Shown here piece after piece: positions 1 to 12,050 of a stretch of 64,000 nt of DNA; the stretch's first letter is position 1, and each line of letters begins with the position of its first letter. Location of the stretch: NCBI GenBank assembly GCA_016801885.1, contig CM028886.1, positions 17,035,366 to 17,099,365 of the forward strand, written 5' to 3'. The position numbers were made by a program, and so were the translations under genes. The notes under the pieces were generated by a model, which saw only the letters and a list, made by a program, of their open reading frames with translations, was not told where the DNA came from and did not search any database. This DNA comes from Toxotes chatareus. Lineage: Eukaryota > Chordata > Actinopteri > Toxotidae.

Positions 1-1650
1 TGTCATGCAAATTATGTGGGAAAAGACAAGCTCTTGTTTCCTTAAACATTTAGCTGGATATTTTTGTAAATAATTTACAGGTAAGTCTGAATAGATTCCT
101 AATGTAATGATGTATAGCTAGAGAAAATTGCAAGGTTATGGATTTTTAAATGATTCTTCAAACTTCAGTAATAGAGTCATCCATTGTACAAAGACAAATT
201 TCTGAAGGAGGAAATGTTTAGCATGGCTGTAAGAGAAGGACTGACAGCTCAGATAAAGTCAGCGAGGCTAACAACACAGGCTTCGATGGGGAAAAATGCT
301 ATTACAGAGCAAAAAAATGTTGACAAAAATCTCCATCTACACAGCTTTAAGATGTTGCATGTGTACGACAGCCTTTAGATCTTAACATTTGTTTGATCAC
401 ATTTTATTAAATCACATCATGTCTTTTAACTGCTTGTATTCAAAGAAGATCCTGCACAAAAGGCCTGTGGCCATACATGACCTCAAAATAAAGAGCATCT
501 TATTGTGTTGTTGTAGTCCTGATACCAACTGTCTCAGCCACTGACATGCCATGCATGTTATCCCTGTCGTCAAAGTAATGTTCAACCACTTGCACCATTT
601 TTCTTTACCAGAAAGCTTATTTTGCGTACTTCGAAATGTCCTGAGATCAACATACACTATTACTGAGACAGGAAAAAAAAAAGTTCTGAATAGGCATACA
701 ATATGTATGAGCTCTGTTATTGAGACCATGTGAATCATACGAACAAAGCATTTTTTCATGGTAAATCATGTTCACATCAAAGTTTAAAAATACACATCCA
801 CATCTTGAGGAAATGCCATCACGTTTTCTCTGTGATCTGTCTGGGCACATCTGTGGCCAATACTGTCGAGCATGTGGTCAGCTCAGTTTCTACTGCTCTA
901 CCTCTGCTTCAGTCAGCAGGAACAATGGCAGTGGACCCTAAGCTGCTAGTGCACACGTTCCGGCACCCAAAGTCACGTGGTCATTTTGGTATACACACCA
1001 TAGATGCTCATAAACATGCATGTTGTGGACATATTTGGACATCAACACATACATGCATACGCAGTCTGCTTGTCGCCGTGCACACAACACACACAACTTC
1101 ATGCTGTTTAGTTAAACAAAATGTAGCGTACCATGCTTGAGGTTCACATCTCTCCACTGACACAACAACACTGAATACTGGGATCTTTCATGCATCATGT
1201 AATAAGGGCTTTCGATCTTTGGCAATAACTGCCAACAAAATCTCCATCAAATATGGTTAAATAAAAATGTGAATGAACAAGTTGTGCCTGAGATCACTGC
1301 TTGTACATTGTTGAAACATTTTTACATATTTTAAATCATTTTCTCTTGGGGATACAGCGATGGTGAAGCAATAATCTTCATTTATATCCAGTGTATTCAT
1401 TGAAAAAGTGGGACTTCTTTATTGGTTTAATCTGTATACATCGGCCATTGGGTATATATTTGCCCATTTTTAAAATTTCATAAGCCTGTCGATCCATGCA
1501 CAGCTTGTGTGTCCTTCCATCCCAGCAATTTGCAGGGTGAGCTGCTGGGCCTCTGTGCAGAAAAAAAATGATATATGGTGCCTTGCCTTTTAACTAAGAT
1601 TAGTACAGTTCTGATGCACTGCAGCCTTTAAAATATGTATCAAAGCTGTT
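1..1650. other. non-coding stretch, no gene seen
   Basis: Mixed AT-rich sequence with no recognisable gene. An octamer (ATGCAAAT) lies at 5-12 and a palindromic E-box (CACGTG) at 974-979. The open frames here (136 aa at 730-1140 plus, 115 aa at 412-759 minus) overlap on opposite strands, have no recognisable domain and are treated as chance. Confidence 0.6.
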
Positions 1651-1791
1651 CAAATGCCAGCAGTTGGTATGTGGCAGGCAGGGGTGGCAGTGGCTTGGAC
1701 GATTGGAGTTATCCCAACTTCCAAGTCCTCAGCAGGCTACCCCCTGCCTGTTGTTGGCTTGCCCACCATCGCAATCACTGGTTCTTCACTT

Positions 1792-1865
1792 AAAAAAAAA
1801 AAAAAAAAAAAAAAGGGGGAAGAGTGCAGTCAAGAACGGAAAGAGAGATAGATAGATAGATAGAG
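1792..1865. repeat. poly-A(23) tract followed by GATA microsatellite
   Basis: An uninterrupted run of 23 A at 1792-1814 is followed by a G-rich spacer and about four GATA units at 1847-1863, grading into GAGA. The A tract could be a decayed retroposon tail, but no flanking target-site duplication is visible, so replication slippage is the simpler reading. Confidence 0.85.
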
Positions 1866-1974
1866 GGACAGAGAGAGGGATGAAGGCAGGGAGTGTGGTA
1901 GCTCTATCATGTCTCTGAGCAAGGTCTGCCCCTTGATTGCCTGGCCTCCCTGCTCACCCTCCCTCCCTCCTCTC

Positions 1975-2300
1975 ATGTCTCTCCCTTTCCTTGGGAAAGC
2001 ACTTGCTGAGAAAATCTTTATGAACTCCTGGGCCTGTTGGCGATGCTGGGGCTGCTTAAAAACCTGCCAGTTTAACAGCTGTGTGTATGGGCTCGGCCCC
2101 GGATAAAGCACTTGGAAGTGGCAGGGCTTACACCATAGGGTGAGTCTTTATGAGGGGCCCTCCTGTGTGGCGGCCGCTGCTGTGGCTGTTAATTGGCACA
2201 CTCTGAAGAGCTGTATATCTGCCCTTCATAATCCAGACACAGGCGGAGTCAACAGGGAAAACCAAACGTTTATCCAACACTCAGGCCCAAAGCTCACTTA
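1975..2300. promoter_or_regulatory. candidate cis-regulatory block
   Basis: High-complexity sequence between simple repeats, with a NotI site (GCGGCCGC) near 2170 and a TTAATTGGC homeodomain-like core near 2190. It is called on texture only; conservation was not measured. Confidence 0.2.
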
Positions 2301-2383
2301 GTACTCTCTCTACTTCACCAGTTATTTGTAAAGTATACAGTCACATGTACTATGGGCTTGACCAAATATACCCTTTTACTAAG

Positions 2384-2416
<33 letters not shown>

Positions 2417-2419
2417 TAC
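2384..2419. repeat. compound A(n)(TA)n microsatellite
   Basis: About 17 A followed directly by about nine TA units. The same A-run-into-TA design recurs near 3436, 21109 and 46674 with unrelated flanks. Confidence 0.9.
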
Positions 2420-2515
2420 TTTTTGCTCATCAGGTATTAATGACTTAATAAAATAAGTTAAATAACAAGGCATTTGATGGCCTGTAAACATGCACAGAAT
2501 AATACTACCAACCAC

Positions 2516-2586
2516 ACATGCACACACATGGCTGTAAACAATTACACACACACACACACAGACACACACACACACACACACATACA
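2516..2586. repeat. (CA)n microsatellite
   Basis: An interrupted CA array, longest from about 2544 to 2582 with one GA interruption. The open frames across it encode only Thr/His repeats and are artefacts. Confidence 0.92.
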
Positions 2587-2723
2587 GTACACAGAGCCCC
2601 ACAGGAACCCCGGCCTCGCGTTAAGCAGCTTCGCCCTGGTGCACCATGGGAGGAAAATAAACACACTGGTCCAGCTAAATACCCCAGAATACCATTTCCT
2701 CCTCAGCTGTGTTTTCTCTTGCG

Positions 2724-2749
2724 TTTGTGTGTATGTGTGTGTGTGTGTG
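2724..2749. repeat. (TG)n microsatellite
   Basis: A short TG array about 140 bp downstream of the CA array. The two arrays could in principle pair as an inverted arrangement. Confidence 0.85.
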
Positions 2750-2849
2750 GCTGTTAGTCAGTTAGTGTTGATGTGTTACCTGGTGCTGGTGTTAGCTGTG
2801 TTTACCAAGTCCTGCAGTGAGATCAAACAGTGCTTATGTCACAATAATT

Positions 2850-4600
2850 AACATTCAGACTTTTTTTTTCTTCTCTGCAATCCTTAGTAGCTAAACTTTA
2901 TCAAAGGCACCTTTTTTTCTCCCCTCCAGCTGACAAAATTACCAGTCTTGTATTCATTTGTTCTGGCACAGGACCTTGATTTCTGGAAAGACTTAAGAAC
3001 AACTGGTTATAATGGATTAGTGCCTTAATGTGACAGACACACAGACAGTCTGTTCCCTTTGAAAAGCATTCATCCGTCAGATTTTTACAAGTCAAATCTG
3101 AACCAGCAGTTAAATATGACAATCCAACTATCACTGGGTTTTAGATTAGTGTGTGCATTTTTCCTACCCTCTGACAAGTGCTTGAACTCAACAGAAGTGA
3201 ACAGATTTTTAAAACTACCAATGCTCTGAAAACCACTGACTCCAGAAAGGCAAGGCAATGTCACAACAAAAACATTTTGATGGCTGTCTTTGATGCTTGA
3301 AGGGAATCTGAACTGCAATCTACCCCACAGATATGATGAGCAGCAGCCAAATTTGTTGCTTGTTTTTTGCGACATTAAACAATTGGTCAGCGAGGCTATT
3401 GCTATTCAGCTGAACATTTATTGTGCATTGTTTTGTAAAAAAAAAAAAAATATATGCATAAGAAATTTCAGAAAGGGACTTGTGTCAATTCACTTAGAAA
3501 TTGATCACTTGACTGCAGCTTCTGTGATAGAACATGCAAAGAAGTGAGCTTACAGGGGCTGTACCACAGTTCACCTGTTTGTGACAGAGGCAGGTCACAA
3601 AACAATTACTTGAAAAATAAAATTGTGGGGCAGTAAGAGTTAAGCAGGCTATAGTGTTTAGGTGACAGAAATAATTTTGGCTAACCCTAACCCAAAGTTT
3701 TGTCATGGTTAAATAAGAAAAAAAACCTTTGCTAAAACTTAACATACCATAAGAAAAACATCTTTATATGAGACTAAATCCTGGTTCTGTGAAGTTGAAA
3801 ACAGATGTAGATGCCTCTCCATTACCCAAACCACAGCATCCTTACTTTCCAGCGCATTCTTTCATTGTCAGTATGCTTCTACTTCTCTTTCCTTCACTAT
3901 CTTACACAGCTTGTGCTGTTTCCTTGCATCCTTGTGTGATAAACTCACATAAATTTCACAAATTTTGAGGGACAAGGCTGTGTTTATTTTATGTAATTTC
4001 AGGAAGTCTGGCTCTCTGCGACACTCATTTCATATCACCATCTTTACAGCACTTTCTGCTTATTGCACCCAGTGCAGGGATGCCAGCAGTCACTCTGCAT
4101 GAGTTGGTGTCACTTTTTTTTCCCCCCCAAATGGGAAACATATCAATTTAAAATGAAAGACTTAATATCACTCCATTCGTGTAGTTCTCCGGGAAGTGAC
4201 ATCAGTGTTGAGTCAGACCATTACATCAGTCTGGCATTAAACGTAACTCAACGAGTAGCTCAGGTGATGTGTTGGCCTTGAGTCAAAGCAGTACAGGACC
4301 AGTTTTAAACAAAGATATTACCAGCGTTGATACTCTTCATTTCTCTAAACACAGTACAGCAGTGGATCTCTGAGGTCATTTGGAACAAACTGAAACAGTA
4401 ATGGGAGAGAAGACAGAAAAACCTGCTCATGAACCAATGCGCTCAGCAGATTTTACTCATATGACAAATTGATTTACTCCAGCTACATCCCATTCCAGCC
4501 ATTGCTACACATGATGCACACATGAAAGGCCTACTAAAACTCAGCCATCAGCACATACCAGTGGATGACATGTATGACTAGAGACAGCTGATACGAAGAG
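2850..4600. other. AT-rich non-coding stretch
   Basis: No gene seen. It holds poly-T near 2861, an A-run into TA near 3436-3453, and two telomere-like CCCTAA units at 3681-3693 that are too few to be an interstitial telomeric array. Open frames here have no recognisable domain. Confidence 0.6.
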
Positions 4601-4611
4601 TGGCTTCACAA

Positions 4612-4800
4612 AAACAGAGAGGACGCGCTGAGAGCGCAAAGAGAGGAGAAAGAAAGCTGGATGAAGAAACAAAGCAATTTTAGACTAAATAAGAGAAAGA
4701 AAAGGATTAAACAATCAGAAGATAACAGAGAAGGAAAAAAGAAGAGTGGAGCAAAAGAAGAAGTGTGATAGTGGGAGAGGACAGCAGAGGAAGGAATGAC
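4612..4800. repeat. purine-rich (GA/GAAA) low-complexity tract
   Basis: About 190 bp of strongly purine-biased plus strand (AGAGAAAGAAAG-like). The minus-strand open frame across it is Ser/Phe/Leu-rich, as expected from a polypyrimidine complement, and is not a gene. Confidence 0.8.
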
Positions 4801-4899
4801 AGGAGCTTTAGAGTGGATGAACAGCCCATAAGGTTGCCAGATGAGCTTCAGCTTAACCACAATCCTCAAAATGGAGACAAACATACGCCAGTGTCTCCT

Positions 4900-5790
4900 G
4901 TATGCCTTCCACGAACGCCCCTAAATGATTGTAAACATTAGTTCTCGAGAAAAGGGAGGGTTCCCCAGAGCCACTTCTGTGCACTGGATCGCACTACCTC
5001 AGCAGTGGTGCTAGATAATCACCAACAGATAATGTTTGGTTAGTACAGACATTTCTGAGGACTGAAATTCACTGCTGAGCATGAAGGCAGTGACTAGCTA
5101 AGCTTTGGCAAACAGCTATGACTGCTGTAGCTGCAAACATGGAATTTCTGCTATTGTTGTTTTTTTTATTTATTTATTTTAAGTGTGTGGCTTCACCAGA
5201 GCGGAGTCCAGTCATTCCTCTGTTATCATGGAAAACAGCTAGGATTAAAGTAAAAACAATGAACATTTACAGCTTGAAAAGGGGCCACGGGGTCAGATTT
5301 CATGAGTATATTTTGAAAACAAAAACTGATATATGGAGCAATGTTACGTCCCTTGGGAGAAATTCTTTTTTTCGTTTTGTTTTAAGTTGCAGATGGATTC
5401 CTTCATACTACCCTAAACAAAAAGTTTGTGACATATAGGTCATAAATAAAAATAAAACAAGCGGAATTGTGTTTTTGTCAAACAACAGTGTTCCAAGCTG
5501 ACTGTGTACTTTACACAGAGGGTACAGACTCATTTGAAGGAAACTGACAAACCAAGTGTCTATTGCCAACATTTTTCTCTCAAATTGAAAAGTTGCAGTT
5601 CATACACACAAAAAGAAAAAAAGAATTGTAGATGTAATAAAATGTGATTTACTGACATGAAATGTATAGGAATAAACTATAATTGGGAATTTAAAAAGAA
5701 AAGGAAAACATTATAGGGAACGTTGCCACATTTTACATTTTTCCTAGCACATTCTTGACTCCCATCCAGTGCCATAGGTGTTTATATCTT
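4900..5790. other. non-coding stretch, nothing recognised
   Basis: AT-rich sequence with short T and A runs near 5160 and 5610. No gene, tRNA or repeat family was recognised. Confidence 0.55.
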
Positions 5791-5799
5791 TCATGTTAC

Positions 5800-6450
5800 T
5801 GTGGCCTTGAGGTTAGGTTTCTGAGGAACTCCACATTGCTCTGAATCAGCTAATTATTTACCAGATTTGACACCAAGCAAATCCAGCCTCTCTGAGTTTA
5901 CGTTAAACAGGCCGCGGCTCTCTGGTGTTCCTCACAGATGAAACATTGCGTATGTCACACAGAGTGCGTCTCCTTTTGTGCCTTGTTTTCATCCTTCGAG
6001 GACTACTTTACTTTGTTTGAAGTCTCATTTATTTTACCTGCATATCAGCTTCAGAACTGATTAGGCTTTTCGTACAAACACCCACAGCACAGTGTTGGTT
6101 TTACATGGACATTTGGAGGCAAGCTCCTCCTCGCCAGAGCCATTAAAGACATAGCACGTCTTGACATTATTACCATTTCCAAGCTTCCCCAAAGGAATAC
6201 ACGAGGAAACAAAATGTAAACAAACCAGACATCTGAAAGGAGATATTTAATTCAAACTTTCACATCCTCTTTTCTAAGATTGCTTGAAAATGGAAACCTG
6301 GATTTTGTTTAGATTTGAGTCCCCTGGGCTTGGTAACATTTGGCCTCTAAGTATTAATTGGTGAACTGGCAGAATGTCCACAGCTGCCTAAGGTCTCTGT
6401 AGAAATTAAAAAATGCCAAAAAGTAAACACAAGATATAATGTGCACTGCG
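5800..6450. promoter_or_regulatory. candidate cis-regulatory block
   Basis: Repeat-free, high-complexity sequence with a TAATTATT core near 5850 and TATTAATTGG near 6352. The texture suggests constrained non-coding DNA; this is inference only. Confidence 0.25.
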
Positions 6451-6499
6451 GCTAGTCTCATTTTAAGACTTAGTCTGACTGCACAGTTTAACATGAATC

Positions 6500-6980
6500 A
6501 CGCATAGGTCTTCAAGAATCTCTATAAGGGATTGAAAAGCAGCCAGGCCCACAAATGACTGTCTGACTCACGCCGTGATTAAAATCCCCTCTCTGTAGAC
6601 AAAGACTGATACTTAAATTAAAAAAATCCACCTAATTAGATTACACCCTTTACGTGTGACGCTGAACAGACTCTCTCGTGTATTATTCTTGTTTCCATTT
6701 ATATTATTTAGAGCTCTGATTTATTGTGCTAGACAAAACGTGCACAGAGAGCGGGATCAAGTTTAATGTTAGAATTTGTCACGTATATTTACAAAAATAA
6801 GGGCACTTGTTATTAGGTCATGTTAAGTCACCTTGTGGGAGAGAATTAATATCATAAAGTATTCAAGAACGTCAACAGCTCAAGATTCAGACCGTCTGGA
6901 GCAGCGGCCTATCTAAACAATGAGAACATTGTTATTTTCGTAAACCTGTTGACACAAGTCATTGAGGACCGTATTATATG
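6500..6980. promoter_or_regulatory. candidate cis-regulatory block (strong by eye)
   Basis: About 480 bp without microsatellites, rich in homeodomain cores: GTGATTAAAA near 6576, CCTAATTAGATTA near 6631, and GAATTAATATC near 6844. The density of ATTA/TAAT cores in non-repetitive sequence is typical of deeply conserved developmental enhancers, but no alignment supports this yet. Confidence 0.35.
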
Positions 6981-7335
6981 CCAGACAGCTGTTTCGGCAT
7001 GAACTCAGGGGTAAAGACAAAAACGAAAAAAAAAAAAGAGAAATTAATGTGTAAAGCCTCAATGAAGTATGATTACATTATCCAGTGTCCCAGGCAGAAT
7101 ACTGTAATCAAACAATTACAGGCGAGCAATTTATTGGTTGACTACTGCTGCACCCAGTCAGCTGTAGTGTCTATGCCGGCTCTATCACATGTCATATATA
7201 CAGTACATTTACCATTATTAGAGGATGTGATCAAGTTTCATGGTTTGACCTATGAACACGGATAGAGGAGAACATTTTGACAAGATCTTCCAAAGAAAGA
7301 AGGAAGGTTCCCATGTGGGGTATGTGGCTCATTAA

Positions 7336-7349
7336 CCACTGGAGGGCAA
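7336..7349 (+). promoter_or_regulatory. possible CTCF-like site
   Basis: The core CCACTGGAGGGCA resembles the CTCF core (CCA-C/T-AG-G/A-GGC) with one mismatch. A single short match in 64 kb can be chance. Confidence 0.15.
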
Positions 7350-7439
7350 GGGATATGGTGTATGTGAGGCCATGTGGCATATTTGTATTTTGAAATGTAT
7401 GTAATTACAAAGAATGTCTAGCTCTCTGGCGCATCTCTG

Positions 7440-7660
7440 TCAACAAATAAAGAAAGGGAGGCAGGAAAGGAGGAAGGAACGAAGGAAAGGCTGTAGAAGA
7501 AAGGATAATTTCTCAGTGAAAGAAAAGGGAGGGGGTGTAGACACATCACACTGCTTTCAGGCTGACACTTGCTTTGTTTGCCTTTAAAGAGACAGAATGA
7601 GAGAAAAAAGACAGGAAAAGAAAGGAAGAAAGACAGAAAAGTAGAACAAGAAATGTAGAA
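7440..7660. repeat. purine-rich AGGA/GAAA tract
   Basis: About 220 bp of purine-biased plus strand, interrupted near 7540-7580. The overlapping minus-strand open frames are Ser/Phe/Leu-rich shadows of this bias. Confidence 0.8.
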
Positions 7661-7856
7661 AGTGGCCTCCTCTTGGCAGCCTAGCACCGTCCAACAGACA
7701 TGCTTTAGGGGTTGCATTGGTGGCATTCTGGTAAAGAATCAGGGTAGCATTCATCCGAGCATGCCACACAGAGTCTCTGTGGCCAATCCACGCTGGAGGC
7801 CCTAGGACAGGGAGTTTGTGCCGCTGAAAGCTTGGGACAACATAGCTCGACAGCAT

Positions 7857-7884
7857 CTCTCCCTCTCTCTCACTCACACTCACA

Positions 7885-7921
<37 letters not shown>
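7857..7921. repeat. (CT)n-(CACT)n-(CA)n compound microsatellite
   Basis: CT units grade through CACT/CACA into about 16 uninterrupted CA units ending near 7918. Confidence 0.93.
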
Positions 7922-7923
<2 letters not shown>

Positions 7924-8059
7924 AGCAAGAGAAAAGACAGGCTGGTTTCCCACAGGGCAGGGCTGAAAGCTACACCATGTTCAGCTGGTACAACATGATG
8001 AAAGTGAACTGGAACACATTGTGCTGGACTGCCACCGAAGGGACATCGCCTCTCCGGTG

Positions 8060-8780
8060 ATCTTTTTTAAGCATGAAGCAGTGTGGATTTTTTTTTTTTG
8101 GTGTAAACCCTATAATGTCAACTGGAGTTGTTGGATATACTGATGCCATGTAGCCATCAATCGATTAAATGACTTAAAGTTGTGAAGCAGCCCTTGGACA
8201 GTGAAGGATTTCTGTAAGTCTGCTGTAAGCAAGTGTCAGTGCATCCATAAGTGGTCATACAAATCCATTTTGCCTTCCATCTATAAAGCGATGCAGTCAC
8301 TTAATAAATATACAGTGGAAAAAAATTTTCAAAGAATTTCTACTTTGCAGTTTCCTTATAATGTAATTTACTTATGATAATTTATTTGTTGTGAAATCAA
8401 TATTGATTTCAAGTGAAAAGCAAACCTGAACTAATGAATTGATTATCGGGCATTATTGGATATTATGCAGAGTCATGTTAAAGCAAATAGAGGATTTCAA
8501 TCCACCTTTACAATGTTGAGTACCTAAAAAGACATTACCACAAGCCAGCAGAGCACATCTCTTAACCACATGGATACACTTGGTGTCAGCCATGTTTTGA
8601 GCAAGAGTTTGTGTGTTAGGGTCAAAGGCGACCTCTTGACACAGGGAGTTTATACATGCTAATGAGGGCTGCACTCTAACCTCATCCCTAAGTGCATATG
8701 GCGTGCACACAGGCGTGCTCCTAGTGTTTATGTGGGATCATCATGCAGATCATTTCAGTCAGAAACACTGATAGAAACAT
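8060..8780. other. non-coding stretch, nothing recognised
   Basis: AT-rich spacer with a T-run at about 8090-8099. No gene or repeat family was recognised. Confidence 0.55.
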
Positions 8781-8784
8781 AAAA

Positions 8785-8846
8785 AGGAAAAAACAAAACA
8801 AAACAAAACAAAACAACAAAAAAAAGAAAGACAGAAAGACAGATTG
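8785..8846. repeat. (AAAAC)n pentanucleotide and GAAAGACA tract
   Basis: About five AAAAC units at 8789-8815 run into an A-rich stretch and two AGAAAGAC units. Confidence 0.88.
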
Positions 8847-9078
8847 TCTTGAAATTATTTCCAGGCCATACCTCTTCATGTCTTTTCATTCAAATTGTCC
8901 TTCATAATGCTATTTAAATTTCTACATTAGTGCACTTTTTTTTGGTGATTTTTAATATATTTTCCTGCAATTTAAAGTTTACAACAGAATTTGGATCTGA
9001 ACATTGTCTAAAATTATAGTTATACCCACTTTTATTTAAGGGTGTGAACTTTTATCACTTAAGTTTCTTTTGAATCCA

Positions 9079-9113
9079 CACACGCACACGCACACACACA
9101 CATACACACACAG
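9079..9113. repeat. imperfect (CA)n microsatellite
   Basis: CA array with CG and TA interruptions. Confidence 0.88.
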
Positions 9114-9179
9114 GGGTAAAAAAGCTTTGGAAAAGTTGCAGCTTTGAAAACTCACTTTTCTCAGCCAAACTTCTTATAC

Positions 9180-9480
9180 ATATTTGCAAGAAAATCAAAG
9201 CCTCTTTGTGGGGCTGGCCCTAATCCTTTCTCTGGCACATAAAGGATGTACCTTTAAACTGGCTTTCACTCCTCTGACAACCATGCAAATTGGTGAGAGG
9301 TAGGATGCCATCTCATTGACATTGTTTGTTAGAATAACATAGCACAGGGGAAAGGTCCCGTCTCAGGCATTCCACTGAAGCCCTCCCCTCTGTGAAGTTG
9401 CCTGATGAATTGTCACAAGCTTGTTATTTGCCATTAGTTTCTAGCATTTCTTCCTTCTGTTGGCCAAACTAATTCAATCT
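9180..9480. promoter_or_regulatory. candidate cis-regulatory block with octamer
   Basis: Repeat-free 300 bp with an ATGCAAAT octamer at 9283-9290, and ACAA just 5' of it that could be a SOX half-site. CTAATTCAATC lies near 9469. Confidence 0.3.
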
Positions 9481-9499
9481 TTTTGGGGGGTAATCTCAT

Positions 9500-10070
9500 T
9501 GAATCCCCAGGAGGTTTTGGGGGAACTTTTCTCTCTCTTTTTCACCCTCTGTTTTTTTTCCTCTACATAATGCTATACCTGACCCAGTTTATTTGGATAC
9601 AGCTTGCATCCTTTATATTATAATCTCAAAACATTTTTTTCTGGATATTTTGTAATTGTTCTATAATCACAGTAACTAAATTTAGCATATATCTCTCTTA
9701 GTCCTTCTTATTGTTGTCATGAAGGGTGCACATTTTAACAAATGACACTGTCTATCAGCAATAAAATAATTCAGCTTAAAAAAGAAAAGTTTATCCAAAC
9801 TAACATAATTTCAATTACAACATATTTATTTATGACAGATGACCTTGTTATAGAACAAAACAAAAATCATCCTGCCTACATATAAAAATATGCTGGCATT
9901 TGCATCAAAATATAGCAATACCAAAAAAAAAAAAAAACTTTTTTTTCTTGAACATTGACTAGAATATGTTCTCATATCTCTGCTGCGACTCTGTTAATTT
10001 TGGAATAATAACCCATAATTTCACAATTCCTCTGTGATAGACTCATGAAAAGGAAAGGAATATGTATATT
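9500..10070. other. AT-rich non-coding stretch
   Basis: Contains an A15 run (9923-9937) separated by one base from a T8 run, a potential A/T hairpin, and an inverted octamer (ATTTGCAT) at 9898-9905. No gene was recognised. Confidence 0.55.
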
Positions 10071-10074
10071 TACT

Positions 10075-10470
10075 CACAATGATCCACCCTAAAGGGCATC
10101 AATCAGAAGCCACATTGTAATAAGATCCAGAAGTGTGCTCAGATCAGAGCAGGGTACTGCTAACAACCATATCCTTTTGATAGCAGTGTGACTAAGAGTT
10201 TAATTTGGGAGCGGCCATCACTTCAAAGGGAGATGTGAGTATTTTCCTGCTTATTTGCACCCCCAATGGGGCCTATACATTATAGTATAACCATGCCTCA
10301 GTCCTCCACTCATGCACTAATGCCATCCTGATTGCCTAATTTCTCATGTCAGCAACTTCTTCTGGGGAGAGAGAAGAGGACAATTAGGGGACAATTGAAC
10401 ATGATTGTGATGGGAATGTTCTGTGCAGCAGCAGGCAGCCCACAAGCCACCACACTGTAGGCTGGTTTTG
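10075..10470. promoter_or_regulatory. candidate cis-regulatory block
   Basis: High-complexity, repeat-free stretch. GACAATTAGGG and GACAATTGAA sit in near-tandem around 10380-10398, and GCCTAATTTC lies near 10335. Regulatory role inferred from texture and homeodomain-core density only. Confidence 0.32.
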
Positions 10471-10479
10471 GTTAAGAAG

Positions 10480-11580
10480 AAGATGCTTTTTTTTTTTTTT
10501 CAATCCATGTTTTTCTCAAAGTTCATCCTCAGGACACATCAGGAAGTGAGTGTGATGGGCAGGCAGTAAGCAGTCACAGAGGGAACACCACAGCTTCTAG
10601 CTAATTAAAAACATTTAGACACTCAGAGCAAACGGGTGGAATCATGGGTGGTTTGGTTTGTTTGACTATCCGTGTGGCTTTGTGTACGTGTGTGTTACAC
10701 CTTTCAATTTAACTTGTTTATTTACTATGTCTATCTTGGGAATGTGTGTGAAAAAAATTCACACATTTCTCTGCATTAAGACATTATTTCAAAATATCAC
10801 AAGAGATTCCAACTCTTTGTCAAGTATCTGAATTCACATTCAAATACTAAATAAGATGATTAGTGCAAATACACTAAAGTTATCACTTTGGTCACACTCA
10901 CTCAAAAGTCAGCATTATAGTATAGACAGTTGTATAAATTTAATTTCTTAAGAGACAAATTTGACCCACTATGGTTACATGTACCTAAAGTGACTGTGGT
11001 TTCATGCCCTGATTACTTAAGTATATGCATGTGGCTGGGGAACGAGCTCACTTCGAGCGCACATACAGCAACTGTCATGTGCTGTTGTCTATAAGTTTTA
11101 GAACATGTGGTTTTCAATAGAAGAAAACACTGTTCAGACTGTGCAGAAGACGCAACGACTGCAAGCGCACTTAAAATCTAGGAAATTAAGGATGGGAGAT
11201 GTGTATACATGATGAATTAGAATACTTTTAAGGCAAAGCGTGTTTCATGGGAAACCGCAGCGATACACTTAACTTTCTGAGTGCTATCTCATTTCCAAAA
11301 TGTCAAACCTTTCAAATATTTTCCAGACAACAAACTCACTCCTGTGTTGGGATCTCAAGTTTCACTGATACAGTGCGTCCTTGGTTAGCACAGTGATAAA
11401 TGCCCTGTTACCAATGCCAAAAAACACAACATCAAAGTGCACCTAAGAAAAAAGAAAGAAAAAAAAAAAGCAAAGTGAAGGTCTTATAACTTCCAGTTAC
11501 AGCTCGACAGTGGCATTATCTGGTTTTGAGGCCATGTATGCATTATCTTCTGTTATTGGACTATTTGTCATAAGAGAGCA
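10480..11580. other. non-coding stretch
   Basis: Poly-T at about 10488-10500, an 8-bp-arm inverted repeat with an A5 loop at 10745-10765 (TGTGTGAA/TTCACACA) and an A-rich run near 11450-11470. No gene seen. Confidence 0.55.
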
Positions 11581-11589
11581 CTTCCCTTT

Positions 11590-11920
11590 GTTCAAACAAA
11601 CCAGTCAGTGTTGCAGGTCCAGAGCAGGGGGCCGAGAGCATTCTGGTTTATCTTACCTCCTGACAAATAAACTATAATGCTGACTAATAACTGGCCTGGA
11701 ATGTGAGGAGAGCTTAACTCTCAACTCGGTGTGTTGTTAAGCATAATGAACATTACAGGCCCCTCTGTATACAATGCCAAGGCTTAGTTTACTTTACTAC
11801 ACATGGCTGAGGCCTTTAACTGAACATTGACCCCTGGCTGATACAAGAGAATTCACTTACACATAAATAACAGACTTGAATTAGCATAATGATAAAGGTG
11901 ACGAGTCATGGGAAAGTTTT
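11590..11920. promoter_or_regulatory. candidate cis-regulatory block with HNF4/DR1-like site
   Basis: Repeat-free block with several TAAT/ATTA cores. At 11821-11833 the 13-mer TGAACATTGACCC differs by one base from the reverse-complement HNF4/DR1 form TGAACTTTGACCC. A minus-strand pseudo-exon geometry (11657-11695) is also present but unconvincing. Confidence 0.3.
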
Positions 11921-11994
11921 CAAAGTAAAGGTGGTGGGAAATGTCATGTTAAAGAAGAGAAAATATATTATCTACATAAGATAATCAATATAAG

Positions 11995-12050
11995 ATATCT
12001 ATCTATCCATCTATCTATATTTTTACACATATATACAAACACATATATGG
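11995..12050. repeat. degenerate (CTAT)n and (TA)n tract
   Basis: CTAT/CCAT units near 12000-12018 grade into ACATATATAC-like sequence. Confidence 0.75.

Noticed and set aside
54..80. 27-nt exon-like segment with CAG|GTAAGT donor at 81
   Set aside because: The acceptor is ordinary, the segment is very AT-rich and only 27 nt; likely a chance donor.
730..1140. 136-aa plus-strand open frame
   Set aside because: No recognisable domain, His/Thr-rich from CA-rich sequence, overlapped by an opposite-strand frame; length is within chance for 64 kb in six frames.
2474..2851. 125-aa open frame and overlaps
   Set aside because: Translation of CA and TG microsatellites.
3681..3693. Telomere-like CCCTAA units (also 39487-39498)
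   Set aside because: Only about two units each; too short to be interstitial telomeric arrays.
7584..8060. Open frames with Ser/Val and Thr/His repeats
   Set aside because: Artefacts of the CT/CA array and the purine tract.
11657..11695. 39-nt minus-strand exon-like segment (donor GAG|GTAAGA, acceptor CACATTCCAG)
   Set aside because: Good splice dinucleotides but no convincing branch site or recognised peptide; such pairs are expected by chance.
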